DNA from: Thamnaconus septentrionalis
Taxonomy: Eukaryota; Chordata; Actinopteri; Tetraodontiformes; Monacanthidae
DNA length: 64,000 nt
Assembly (NCBI GenBank): GCA_009823395.1
Contig: CM020502.1
Location: 21,732,444-21,796,443 of the forward strand
Reading direction: 5' to 3'
Position numbers and translations under genes: made by a program. This document shows, piece by piece, positions 25,761-39,200 of this stretch. A model generated the notes under the pieces. The model ran no database searches. It had not been told where the DNA came from and saw only the letters and a list, made by a program, of their open reading frames with translations. The first letter of the stretch is position 1. Every line of letters begins with the position of its first letter.

Positions 25761-25829
25761 TGCAGCCACATTTCAATTCATGCCTGGGGTGAGTTATTGT
25801 ATCAGAGCGTGCAGAAAACCCCCATTCCT

Positions 25830-25886
<57 letters not shown>
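25720..25886. repeat. Two (CA)n microsatellites
   Basis: CA runs at 25720-25753 and 25831-25886 separated by about 77 bp of unique sequence. Confidence 0.95.
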
Positions 25887-25890
<4 letters not shown>

Positions 25891-27132
25891 GCACACACAC
25901 CATATGCATTGTTCGGGTTCCCCATGGATCCATATACTGAGCCAGCTAATTGAAACAGGGCATCAGAGGGTTGTTGGAGAAGGTTTCTTTCATTTGTTTA
26001 TTTTTTTTTATTTTGGACTTACTGCCGTTTAAAAATCAAACATAATCACACAATCATGTAGTTTTGTTCCCTGAGCTTTGCACATTCACACTTTTTCTCA
26101 AAGAGATATTTTTGTTCCTTCCATAAGACACGACAGTATTAGGATTTTTTTCCCCCCACAGGAACTCCTTTGAAGGCTCATTAGATTCAGAAAATTGTCC
26201 TGTGTGGCACGTTGGAAGACACACGCAGTTCTGAAATGATGACCAACAACCTCATGTGGAAGCGAGAGTTTTTGGCCTCATTTTTTGAGACAGTGTTCTG
26301 TTTGTCCAAACCAGCGCTGGCAGTTGAGTTGGCAGCACTCTCCTACTCTAAGCTAAGCTAACTGCATTCTCTCTGGTGTACCTACTCCAGCATCTCTAGT
26401 GTCTGCCACTAATGCGCAAAGGAAGTTAGCGCTGCTAGCATTTTTGTATCCCTTTCCTCTCCTTTATACCCCTCCTCTCTGTCACACTGTGGTGATGAAG
26501 CACTTTCAGGATGGCCTGTTAATAATGCATGTTTTTCTGTTTTTGATGATTCCTGCTCAGATTCCATTTTTCATGAGCGTTCCTCCTCATTTCCCAGCAT
26601 CCTCTCCTGTCTACTGTCTGCCCCCACTCCACCTTCTCGCATCGCGCTCATTCACAAATGACTCCCTCGTTTGCGTTCATCCCCTCGTTCCACTCATTAA
26701 GAGAATGTTTTCATTTTGAGTGGCGACGGGCCGCAGCTTGCAGCCGGGTGGGGTTTAATAGCCCGATGCTCGTCTGCTGTGCCCTGCCGGCCCGTGTCCC
26801 CCGCTTCCCCGGAGGCTGTGCTGGGGGGCAGCTCAGACACCGCTTCATCATCACTTTTACATCATCCAATGAGTTCAAACGGCTCGACCTGGGCTTATTA
26901 ATGGACACTCACATAATCCAGTGTCCTTTCTCCTCCGTGCTGGCCTCGGTTTTTAAACGGCACTCGCCTCTGAATGGGCCGGGGGCCTGCTTTGTCTGTC
27001 TCGTTTGTTTTGCTAATGTGAGATGAATAGGGAAGTGGAGGCGACTCTCCGGAGATTGCGATAATGCATTTGTGGTCACGCTGCGTAGCCTGTTAGCGCG
27101 AGGTTGGGCAGAGGTAGGGAGAGGTGTGTATC

Positions 27133-27134
<2 letters not shown>

Positions 27135-27163
<29 letters not shown>
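27135..27163. repeat. (GT)n microsatellite
   Basis: About 14 GT units. Confidence 0.95.
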
Positions 27164-27168
<5 letters not shown>

Positions 27169-30120
27169 TTGATGGGTACTGTTTCATTTGCGTGCGTCAC
27201 CTCCCTACCCATCGCCGCTGGAGGTAAGAGTGATAAAAAACCCGACGGGAGACATTTTGGTTATTGATTAGAGGTCTTGTTCTTGGCAGGCTGCAGTCAT
27301 TTACGACCCCCCACCTCCCACTCCCCGGGGGGAGAGAGCAGGATGTGTCAATGTATTCATATTGTGTCGGGTGCGTGACACGAGCCTCATATTGATCAAT
27401 GAGTTCAAGCGTGTTCGCGCTGGGAAGTCCGCTCCCTTTTTCTCAGACTCGTTTCATTTAATGCATTTAATTGGAAAAACAAATTTACAAGTGTATATAT
27501 TAGAAAATATATAGTTTATGATTGTTTATTTGTCCTTTTACCCAAGGGGACAATCAGTCACTTTCAGAGTTGCTATTTTACGCATTGTTGTACTCATTGC
27601 AGTTGACATGACAAATTGTCAAAAGTTTGTATTTGCCTAATAGCCAGCTGGTGACAGGTCCGTAAAAGAGTTTACAAATGGGAGGCAAAACTTGAGAGAC
27701 GATTGGTTGAAACTATTGGCTGTCATTCAAAAGGATCACTCAGGGTTCCTTTAGCTAGCTTTAGCATAGCAAGCTAATGGCTTCGTTCAGAGGCTCGGGC
27801 CACAGCAGTGCCGACCAGTGGCTGGTGATGCGTTTAACTAAGCCAGTTGGGAGTGAAGCAGGAAAATGTTCTCCACTGAAGAAAAAATCTTTCTGTGTCA
27901 TTCTCTCTTTTTTCTCTGTGAATGTATCTTTGTAGCATTAGCTAAGCGCACAGTCTCTTCCTGTTTTCTCCATGGTCTGCTTTTTGCAGCTTTTTATCAG
28001 CAGCTAACACCAGTTGCTTCCTGGTTTTATGTGCAAATTAAAAAAAGGAAAAACTGAGGGCACGCTATTGAAGGATGGCAAGATGAATGAGGAAGGAATC
28101 AGAGTGCCAGAGTTTGGATAACTACTGTCTGCATGGTATTCATTTGTTCTGAAAGAGTCTCAAACTGAAAAGTATGTCATAAAACCACTGGATGGATCAA
28201 ACAGTAGTCGCAGTAACGCTGAATCCCAAGATAATATGAAACTGTCTGTCACATCCAGTTATCCCCAACCTTAACCTCGTCCTCTTCACTGTTCCAGGTT
28301 CCTACCACATCCTGAGGACGGACAGTAGCCTGGGTTATCCACACCGGTGAGTAATAATGGTAATAGTTGTCGTGCTGTGACTGTACATCTTGTGCATAAA
28401 CATGACAAACGGGTTCCATTGCAACATCAACAACTTTCACTCTCCTGTGTTTATTTGCTGCGACATGCCTTCGTCAAACTGATAGCAGTCGAGTCGTTGG
28501 TCACACCCACCCAGGATTCCGATAGTCAGTGTTTGAGACGTGGTTAAAAGGTTCCAAAACACCTCTGTGGCTGCACCTGGGAGGAATGTTGTTACAGGGC
28601 CTTTTTGAATTAAGTGAGCGTGACTTTTGGCACCAGGAAAGCGTAATTGATATCAGCCACGCCAGGACAAGTATGAGGATGCAACGCAAACATTCAACTT
28701 GGGTTCGGCCCCTTTTGGTGGGACGTGGCTAGAAAAACAGGAAGAGCCACCAGTCCTGGCATCACCTCTTGCTGAGCAAATATACACACACAATGTTCAC
28801 ACGCTGAAGAGGCAAGTTGTCTTATAGTTTTATTTAACTTAATATGTTTTATTTTCCAGGATGAACTAGATGCATCCCTCCACTAAAAATTCAAAAATAT
28901 TAGTGGAACAAAACACTGCATTTCGTCGTCGTCGTCGTTTATTAACTTTATTTGGTATAATGTTTTACAAATTCAATGGAGACATGCCAAGAAACCCTTC
29001 GAACTATTCTACCATTCAAAAATGTGTGGGGTCACTGACTCATTCCTGCATTTATCTTGATTGTAACCAGCTTCATTACCTAATCAACTGGGAATACTAG
29101 TGCATGAAAATCAGTGAGGATGTGCAGTACACATTGTGGGATGTATATCAATTGAGCAATATGTGGCCATCATCACAGATATTGAATGCTTTAAAATTGT
29201 AAAAAGAAATTCTAAAACAAAGCTTTGTATTATAATAACACTTAGTTGTGTGCGCTAAACCATAAAAGAGTAAACAAAACATCATGGTTTGTATTTTAGG
29301 CTCTTTACAACAGCCTGCTGTTAGTGTGTTGACACAGAATTTGCACTCTTGGGGTTCTCTCAATCACCTTTTTTTAGACACTCAAGTGTTCCCATACTTG
29401 TTGAGCACATCTTGACTGATTTGCTTGCCTTCATACTGATTGCAGAACATTCAAGATCATTATTTACTATAAGACTGGTTATAATGGAGTTAAATGCAGA
29501 TATGAGTCAGTTTTTGAACGGTACTTTGTTTCCCTGTATTGGTAAATTTAAAGCAGGAGCTTACAAAAGCATTTTTAGGGGTGCACGGAACACGTTGCAC
29601 ATTTTTTTTTTATGTGACCCAATCAGATGTTGTGTTGTCATCATGGCAGGAGAATATCCAGTCTGTCTGCTTCAAGCACAGATGCACTGGCAGATAATCC
29701 AATTCATCTGACATGACCTGAAATTTCAAAAATAAATAAATAAATGAATAAAAAAATCAGAATTGGGGCACACAGTTTGAATCCAGGTTACACAGTTCCA
29801 GTTCTTGATTTCCTTTGGTGATTTGGTGATTTTTCAGCAGTGCTCCGCCCCCATTAAGTGCTGAATTTGTCCTAATTCCTCGCGCAGAAGTAGAGGAGCA
29901 AATGAGGCGGCAGAAGAGGCGGAATCAGGACGCCAAGCGGGACGATGGGCGGGTGGCGCAACGGTGCAACAAGCTGCTGCGTTTCCCCTCCATCCATCTG
30001 TTCGTAGGGATTACTCACTCAGAGAGGAGAGGAGAGGTGGCGTCGGCGCTGCAGTAGCTCGGCCGCTTCTCCATCGAGCGCGGCGATGACGATAACTCAC
30101 GGTCAAAAGTCCTTCTAAAA

Positions 30121-30340
30121 TACTTTGGGATTCTCACCACATCTCAACCATCCCTCAGGTTTGCAGAGAACGGTCCCAGAAAGAGAGAATACCCTGCTCG
30201 CAGCAGCTGCATGCAGAAAAGCGTTGTTGTCAGAGTTCAGAGGTCAGACTGGCTGGAGACCACAAAAAAGGCAACGGGTAGTCAAATCTGAATGCTCAAA
30301 AACAAATATATAGCCACCGTCCACTTTATTAGGTGCACCT
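30121..30340 (+). mobile_element. Degenerate Tc1-like transposon fragments
   Basis: From memory of teleost Tc1 elements, 30121-30275 matches a short internal piece of the transposase region (TGGGATTCTCAC, GGTTTGCAGAGAACGGTCC, AGAGGTCAGACTGG) and is too short and broken to encode protein. CCACTTTATTAGGTGCACCT at 30321-30340 matches the terminal repeat in left-end orientation. Lying to the right of the internal piece, it implies rearrangement or two nested copies. Confidence 0.65.
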
Positions 30341-31629
30341 CATAGGCCTTCAACTGATCGGATGCAGGTAGCCAATCAGAACTGATCTCAAGACCCGCAG
30401 TGTGGATCCCTGCCAATGAGTGTTTAACTGTTGCCCTGAAGGATGCAACACACACACATGCGCACATCTGTAGATCTGCAGAGCCATCCAGTAAGTGATG
30501 TGCTGCTGAACCCAGTGTCACGTAGCAGGGTCACGTGTTGCACGAGCCCATCAATAAGTTTCACCGAGCGGCAGCAGCCAGGAATACTGATGAGATGTGG
30601 CTCGTTTACTGGCACCGCTGGATTTATGTGGCGCCACTTTCACACTGATTTATTTGATCTTTTTATTATTATTTTTTTTACTGCTTTGTGTTGGGCTGTA
30701 AAAGAAAATTATATCTTAGTACTGCTAATACTAATATTACGATGACTACCACTACTAATCATCATCATCAAAATGAACTTTTTTGTTTGTGTTCAGCAAT
30801 TTTAAGACTTTTTTAAAAGTATTTTTTTAGGATGATTTTTAGGACTATCTGTAACATTCTGTTCCAGTCCAGGTTTTTTTTTTTTGATCTGGAGAAACTT
30901 TTTTTTTGGGGGGAGCGACAATCTCACAAGCTGCATGACCCCCCCTAACAAAAAAAAAAAAAAAAAAAACGCGAAAAATTGCTGCTTTATATTTCAGAGC
31001 CCTGTTTTTGAGCAATAAAAGTGCAGAGAAAGATGTCGCCAGGACGGCCGCGTTGAATTTTTCTTTCATTCCCGGGTTTTTTTTTTCCTCTCCTTGCTTC
31101 ATTACACATGTTGTGCAACAGTATTCACTGGAAAAATAGCTTCGACTATTTCCTGCACACAGACACACTGTTATGGCTGCATCTATGCTTTTTGACGAGG
31201 CGACCTTAGACAGGCGAGGCAACACACTTGTGCATGCACACGCACAAAAAGCCACATTCACATCATGCACACATGTGTGCGTCAGCCAACCGATTCCCCC
31301 CCTGCAGCAACTCAAATGTGTGCAATTGCCCAAATATCGCAGTGTGCCACTTGAATTGTCTCCATCCGTAATGGGTTTGGAATTTGTTCCTCATGAATGA
31401 GTCCAGCGCTAGCGAACTACCAGCGAAAGCTTTTCCTTCTGCATTTTTCTTTTTTGCAATGGCTTCGGTTTGCCCATGTTTATAAAGTTTCATTTCAGTT
31501 AACAGTAAAATGATTAGTCCATTGTTAATTGGCATATGCTGGTCTGTAGAGCCGCCCAATGCCCAAATAATGATTCAAACGACATCAAAAAACCTTTCAA
31601 GGCCTTACATGTTTGCTGGCTTTAGCATT

Positions 31630-31800
31630 GAAAAATGTGCTGAAGAAATCAGTTCTGGAAATCTGCTCTTTGTGATGCAACAAATGACTGATAGGTCCTG
31701 CAGGTTCGTAGCGATGCTGCGTTCTGCAAGGTTTTCAGCCCTGCAAAACCTTTAAATGTGAGAGGCTGTAAACACAAGGCTAAGTATTCTGTTTTCCCAG
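31630..31800 (-). mobile_element. Fragment of the 52.3 kb MITE family, reverse orientation
   Basis: GAGGCTGTAAACACAAGGC and the bases to about 31797 are the reverse complement of an internal part of the element at 52323-52711. No intact terminal repeats are seen. Confidence 0.5.
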
Positions 31801-34673
31801 GACCAACAGAGAGTTTTTTTTTTAAATTGTGATGATGATAATTTATTGTACAACACGGCTGCACTGCAGTCTGGGATGAAAACGGGACCCCTGACAGGTT
31901 TCACTCGCGGAGGCGTTGCCCTTTATCACCCTTTATTGCAGTTTAAGCACAACGCTCCCCCTTGCCTCCCCACCACCACCACCACCACCACCACACGCAC
32001 ACTTCCATGTGGTAAACAGCGCAGAGGACAATGGGTCCCGATAGCCAGTTTTGCGGAGGTGCGGATGTGCTGGCAAAATGGCCCGCCGCGTGCTGACTGT
32101 CAGCAGTTCACAAAAGCCTCGGGGGGGAAAAAAGGGCAGCTGCCGAGGGGAGGGGCCATGAGGGAGGTGGGGAAGCCAGTTGTGCTGACGGTGCTGGAAA
32201 ACCGACCCCCCCCCACCAACACCCCAAATTGGGGGAGGAAGGGGCAATGCCCTGTGCCTGATCCGGTGGTGATCCGGTCGACAAAGCGGCTTTGATTGTG
32301 AAGGGTGGAACTTCCGATGAAGCCAGCAGTGCAGGGAAAGTTTTAGTGCGGTCGCTGAATAGAGCCAGATCCCATTTGGACACTTGCTATAAACGGTGTG
32401 GACAGTCAGCCCTAAAAATGGGATTTGAGAAGGAATCTGATTGGAATCAGATTCGCCTGCAGTCTGAACGCAGCCTTTTTCGCCCGATTCGGGCCACCAA
32501 GGCTGCACATTCTCGCGACCTGGTTCTGGAAGCTAAAACTAGTCGGTGCTTCTTTCTTCCTTCCGGTCCAGTCTGGCTGCGAGCACTCTGATTCAACTCA
32601 ATAAGCTTCTTCCTTCTCCGTGATCCGACCTGACGGAGGATGACTGTGCTTTCGTCCCCTCTCGCTCCTAACTCCTCCGGCTGCCTCGCCGCCTTCCCCT
32701 CATCTGTCCCGTCAGGCTTGTCGCTGCTCGGCCGTCTCCCCCGTGGCTGATGGCTGCCTAGTGGCCAGCTTTAGCATTTTGCTGCCGGGGGGTGGAGATG
32801 GATGTGGGAGCTGGCGTCACAGGCTTTAAAGTTGTTGTTGTGTTGAATTTGAAGCCCCTCGGCAGTCACGTTCTCTGCATCTATCCCAGTTGATTTCTTC
32901 GAGAGAAAACCAACAGAATTTAGTGTCTCCGCTGAAGTTGCCACGCCGAGCTCTCATCGCGCTCGAGTGCGTGATGTTGTTTGTGCTACTTAGCTCCTCT
33001 GTGTTTTTAAGTCTAGTGACCTAGAATATAATAATGATGGCAAGTCTTCTTTTTTTTTTATAACTTGAACCAAAGTAACCTCAAAATATACTGAACACAA
33101 GTTATTGTAATTTTTTTTCTAACAATATTTGGAATTCCCCAAAGAATTCACTTATAAAATACAACAAAAACATAAATATTGAGGGAGGGGAGGGGCAAGT
33201 GACACGACTAGATTGGCGGACTGAGATGCAGAGCTGAGCTTGACCTTTGAGTCAGAGAGGAGCGGTGGAAAAAAAAGACGACCTGACTGGCAGCCAACAG
33301 CTTGATGCATCAGTATCTCCTTGTTCTGTCGCAGGCTTTTCAGTAAAATGAACAACTGTTAGCGACTTTTTGCGCCGTCCGCTGTCAGTAACTATACAAG
33401 TTGGCCTTTGCAGACACAGCGCTGCTCTGTCCCACCTTGGAAACAGTGACAAATTTCCTCATGGACCTTATGAATCCGTCGATTAAACTGATTCCGTTTG
33501 GTTGTCTGACGCGATGGTGTCTGAGGCCTCAACGCTGCCGTGGCATCGGCTGCTGAAGCGTGGAGGCACTGACATTTGCACGCGCCAGCTGAATTTTTTT
33601 TTCTTGGATGTGTGTCAGAGGCGGCTGGTGCCAGCTGCATCAGTCGCTGCCTCGCTTTTATTTTTTATCCAGCCTGACGCTGCTTTTCTCTGTCAGGCCC
33701 CTGAAATGTGACGCACATCAACACACACACTGGCACACAAATACAGCCGTGAAAAAAAGATTCCTTCTCCTTCCATTCGTTTTTATTGTCAGTTGTGTTT
33801 AATTTAAATTTGACTTCTGTCTCTCACTCAATTATTTGCAACATCTATGCAAAAGCAAAAATCCTTTAGACCAAAAAAAAGAATTGTAATACATGACACA
33901 GAATCAATTTCAACAACAGCAACACTTTACACAGAGTGGGCTGTGATTGCAGATGTTACACTTGTAGACATCCAAATGTGTCATGTCGAAGGTGGGAAAA
34001 TGCCCCGAGGTCCAGCGTTGCTTAATATGGAAATGTTGTTGTGTGCTATAGTGGCTTTAAGCCTTATTGCCAATTATCTAATTATTCCCTCTGCATAACT
34101 GGGCATTGCCTGATTCGCTGTGAGATTGGGAGAGCGAGCGTGCACGCCTGCTATTAAAACTATCTATCTGTCTATTTGTTTCTCTCTCATGGCACTGTGT
34201 GTCTCCCTCTGCTCTCCTCCGTCTTGACGAAACAGCCGGAGCAATATCCGACAGGACGTGTCGGCGTAATTAGCCGTGTCCCGCGGTCGTCTTAGCTCGC
34301 GCACTCTGCCGAGATCAGCCGGATAAAATCTGACACAGTGCTCCCTCTCCCTCTCTCTGTCTCACTCGCTCTATGTTTGTGTGTCTTTGTGTGTCACCGC
34401 CCGCCTGTGTTGTCATCAGAGTGGAGCTGTCTTGCGATCTCGGCTTTATCGTTTCACCTTCAAACGGTGACCGACCCCCTGGTGTGTTTACGCCATACGT
34501 GTGTGTGTGCGTGTGTACTGCGTATGCACCGACAATATAGATTCAAGTGCTGGTCATGAATAATGGAGGTGTCTCAATGCGCAAGGCTGCAGCAGGAGAA
34601 TACTTTATCGCAGGATTCCATCATCTCAGGTGTCTGACGGGAGTCAACGTCAGCCCTGGTGATCAAACCATAC

Positions 34674-34678
34674 ATATA

Positions 34679-34714
<36 letters not shown>
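34674..34714. repeat. (AT)n microsatellite
   Basis: About 20 AT units with one G interruption. Confidence 0.95.
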
Positions 34715-34718
<4 letters not shown>

Positions 34719-35993
34719 CTGTTGAGCTGAGACGTTTTGCATCTATGGTGTGTCCATCTGGTAAAGAGCCCACAGAGAGCGTTTGCAATTTGGAAGGTGA
34801 TTGGACAAACCTAATGTCCGTCACGTTCAATTTAAACAATCCGAGCCAGTCGAGCGTAAAGTGAGAACATGTTGTTGTCGAAGTGTTTTTGTCCGAAAAA
34901 CACCCGCCCCCGGCGGCAACTTTCTTTACCATCCACTAGGCTAGTTTACACTTCCTTTTTTTATTTTTTAAAAAAAAAATTGCAGCTAGCTGCGGTCGCT
35001 TCCTGGTTTTGTCACAGCTAAATTAGGCTGATTTATCACAGGGTCCAGAGCAGACCTATTGGAAACACGTCCTGTTGGAGGTTGGCAAGACCGGTGAATG
35101 AGATTTCTGAGCTGAAATCATTGAGTGATCATTGAAGGCCATTTTTTTGAATTGTAAAAATGCTATCTGAACATATATTTTCATCAAGGCAGGCTTTTCC
35201 TGGAAGTATTAAAGGCAGAGGGGTGTCTGAGTGCAATTTTCTGAGTCATGATGTGGCAGTTTATCCGTTAATAATGCTCTCCCGCGCACGTGCTAAATAG
35301 TTATATGTGGTAAAAAACAAACACAGCTTGAAATTTTCCCGCCTACCCCCAGGTTGCTGAATGAAAGTCTATTTATGTCAACATGTTTCTGTGTCTTTGT
35401 GACAGCTGCATGTGTCGAAGTGTGCCAGCTAATGCTCATGGGTCTGCTGCGCTCGTGCACGACTTGATTCATACAGCGCACTGATGTGGTGCCCTTTAGT
35501 GCACGCGTGTGCCAATCTGTCGCCCGGCGGTATGCGTTTTTGTTTTTTTTAATCTGGTCGACTGCACTCACGTGCCACACAGGGTCGCTGCCAGAGTGTC
35601 TTGCACCGAAATGGCCAGTTGGGGGCAGCGATGCTGGAGACCACGAAGTCTTTGCAGCATTGGAATTAGACGTGTTTAAACACTGAAGCTGTCTCTTTAG
35701 CATGGAACTCGACTTGGCCTGCTGCGTGTTTTTGTACAAACCCAGCAGCTGTAGAAAGTGAAGATCGTCACCCGGGATCCTTGGGCCCTTGAACCTCAAA
35801 CTCCTTCAGGTCGGAGGGACAGAAATCAAGTTTGTTTTGACTTTTCCTCCCCTCCTACAGGCTGGGTTGACGCCTCCTCCAGCAGGAAAGCAACTTGTGA
35901 TAAACTGCAATGTGGTTTCAAAAGGACGCCCAGACTAAATATGCCACACAAACACTGTTATTCATTTTTGCCGGCCAATTTCATAAACACATG

Positions 35994-35994
<1 letters not shown>

Positions 35995-36052
<58 letters not shown>
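35995..36052. repeat. (TC)n microsatellite upstream of the first nrcam coding exon
   Basis: About 29 TC units ending 65 bp before the acceptor at 36116-36117, so it extends the pyrimidine-rich context of that splice site. Confidence 0.95.
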
Positions 36053-36055
<3 letters not shown>

Positions 36056-36117
36056 GGCAGGTCTGTGCTTTCTGGATGCCCAATGATGTTCTGTTCTTGT
36101 TGGCTGTTTCCTTCCAG

Positions 36118-36289
36118 AGTGGATTCTGACCCCATCACCCTGGTGACCAGCGCGAGAGTCGTCGAATGTGGTCGCTGATCATGGCTCCGCCGATCCGGGA
36201 CAAGAACAGGAAGTGCGTGCCAGGCTCTGGCGCTCTGCTGTTGTTGCTCTTGAGTCACCTGACCTCCGCTCTGGAAGTCCCTCTTGATC
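36118..36289 (+). CDS. nrcam: nrcam exon with start codon and signal peptide
   Basis: Acceptor AG at 36116-36117; 48 nt of 5'UTR, then coding from 36166. The first ATG (MWSLIM) is followed in frame by a second at 36181 (MAPPIRD); human NRCAM likewise begins with two closely spaced Met (MQLKIM). I chose 36166 on that basis. A Leu-rich core follows, then SALEVPLD, the conserved start of the mature protein. Ends in phase 1. Confidence 0.93.
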
Positions 36290-39200
36290 GTAAGTAGCTG
36301 GATGATCAGCATCCCGGCTTAATGACTATCAGTGTTCCTAAATGATGCTGTTTAAAAGGAAAAGTTCTTGCATCCAGTTTAGCGCATTAGCATGTTGTTT
36401 TTTTTCTAAAACTACGGCCTACATTTAATTTCCTTATGCCTGATTTTCTCCCCCTCCTCATCTACTTTTCTTGCATCGTTTGCTCCAGCCTAGTTAAACC
36501 CAAAAGACACGGGCAGGTTGTCGTGGAATGCTTAAAAGAACATTGCGACTCTTTCACTTGAACCTGAGCTATTTTTTTCCCTTTGTTTTGTGTTTTTATT
36601 CCTCGCCAACCAAACTAACCTCCTTTCCTCGACTTCCTGTCGCTGTGGCGGCGCTGGCGGACAAAAAAAATAAAATACAGCTAAAGTACTGGAAGGATGT
36701 AAGTGGCCTCGCCGCTGTGACCTCTGGTGTGACAAATTGCACTGAACTTGTTTGGATTTTGTTTTGTTTTTTTCATGTGTGCGTATGTGTGTGCTACTCA
36801 CATGTAGACAATGCATGCAGTGCTGTGCTAAGTAAGCTTGCTTGTTTTTGGAGTGGCACCTTGTCACGTCATGAGGCAGGTGAGTTGTTGTCAGATCGTT
36901 TTTGTTTTCTTTTGTTTTTTGTTTTTTTTGTTTTTTTTACAGCTCTTAAATTCCGTTGCACTCGATCGTCCCGTCGGACGTGATGTTTTGCTGCATGCTC
37001 CGTGCTTTCCAGCCTACATCCTCATGCCAGTGTGGCCTTCCTAAGTGCTGTCTTATTTCCGTTTCCCCCAGTGCCTCAACCCCCGACGATAACACTGCAG
37101 TCCCCGAAGGATTACATCTTTGATCCGAGGGAGAACATTATCATCCACTGCGAGGCCAAAGGGAAGCCTCATCCCAGGTAAAGATGAGTTGGGCTTGAGC
37201 TTCATGTGATGAATTAATAATAAAAAAAAGACTTGGGATTTCCAAACCAAAAAAAAACACTTCTCATAAAATAGAGTGTTTAACTTCCTGCTAAATCTGA
37301 TGCTGATACCCCAAATTATTCTTATTCTTATTCTGAAAGACCTCATATTGTCCCCACTTTTGGATCTTGTGTGTTATCAATGAGTTGGCAGCTATATTAG
37401 TGCTCCTTTTGACATCACTAAGGGTCAATCCCGCCAATTTTTTTTCAAGCTCAAAAAGTGGAGCAGTTTAAAGAAATAAAGGATGCTTATTTCTGAGGGC
37501 TTAATTGGCAAGGATATTGTGATGTCCTTTAATAGATGTTGAGTCGGCCCTGGTTGGAAACTTGTGAGCCACGGGACACAACAAATTAGGCAGCTTATCC
37601 ATTGCCTGGTTTGGAAAACAAACTAGATGGGATGCCATCACCAGCGTGCTTACGGTGAAAGACCCCAGTTCAAATATCCCGCCTCCACCCTGAAACAGCT
37701 TCTCCTGGACGAGAAACGGGACCCATTTCGACGTGGAGAAGGACTCCAAAGTCTTGATGAAGCCCGGCTCGGGAACTCTTGTCATTGACATCAGCGGGGA
37801 GAAGGCGGAGGCCTACGAGGGGACGTACCAGTGCACGGCGCACAACGAGCACGGCACAGCGTTGTCCAACAAGATCATCATCCGGCAGTCCAGTAAGGCT
37901 TTTCATTGCCTCGTGCTCCGGTGCAGTTGTTTGCCAATATTGCATGGGAAGCTTGCTGATCGTAATCCAACTCGCAGGGTCCCCCTTGTGGTCAAAAGAG
38001 AGAAACGAGGCTTTCACGGTGCAGAAGGGGGCCCCCCTGGTGCTGCAGTGCCGACCCCCCACCGGGCTGCCCCCTCCTGTCATCTTCTGGATGGATAACA
38101 GTGAGTCATTTGTGTGGAAAAATTGGCCCCTGAGGCAGCAAGAGAAGGAGAAGAAAAAAATATATTTGCCAACCCCTGATCCTCATCTCATCGAATAAAA
38201 TCAAACCGGCTAATGGTTGTTTCTTTGTCTTGTTTCCTCTCAGACTTCCAGAAGCTGCCGCTGGATAAACGGGTGTCCCAGGCCCGAAACGGAGACTTGT
38301 ATTTCGCCAACGTGGTGCCGGAGGACAGCAGGCCCGACTACATCTGCTACGCTCGCTTCCCCCACACGCAGACCATCCAGCAGAAGCAGCCCATCTCTGT
38401 CACGGTCCTGGAGAGTGAGTCCTGCTTCTACTCCCCCCCGCCCCCAACGTTTTACCATCCCGCTCGCCCTTGAGTGTATTCGCATTATGTAAGAACGCTG
38501 AAATCATGAAATAATGAGATGACGCACACGCGTACGCTGGACTCTGGGCTGACCTTATAATCTGCTCAGCGCAAATTTTTTTAGATATTTACGCCAATTT
38601 TTGTCCCCTTTCTCTGAGCTGATCTGGATCGAAGGCGTATCAAAAAGTGACGGCGCTTTCATGAAGAACTTCTGAGGAATGCGTGCGAGCCTGGAGGGGA
38701 TGGGGGCGGCAGGGTGGTGCTTTCCACCGAGGGAGCGAGAGACAGAGAGAGCCGTCCTGTTGCCATAGTAACAAAAACCGATGGCCCCTCCCTCCCGGAG
38801 AGCCTCCTCTCTGCCTCCGACACCCTGCTCATGCATGTGCCTTTTTTATCGCCCCTGTACATCCACGGCTGATTTAAAGGCGCTGTGTACAAAAAAAATA
38901 ATTAAGTGAGCTCATTTTGCAACTTAAAGATGCAGCATGCTGGGCAGACTTGCGCTGTGCATGGTTTGAGTTTCACAGCTGCCTGCACGGAAACATGATC
39001 ACGCCGGTGGCCGACACCCATTTGCCCGCGACCACCCTTAAAAGACTGCGAATGTTAGCATCCCATAGCCTAAACTGGAAACAACAAATCAAACAACAAA
39101 CAACAAAATCGCTTTTGAGATCTTGCACTTGTTCGGGTCACGTGACACTGAAGCGGCAAAAGTTGAGAATCTTATTTGCTTAAAGATTGAATTATTTTAT

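Noticed and set aside
31933..32508. 191-codon open frame on the - strand
   Set aside because: Intronic, with low-complexity Pro/Gly runs from CAC repeats; no homology recognised.
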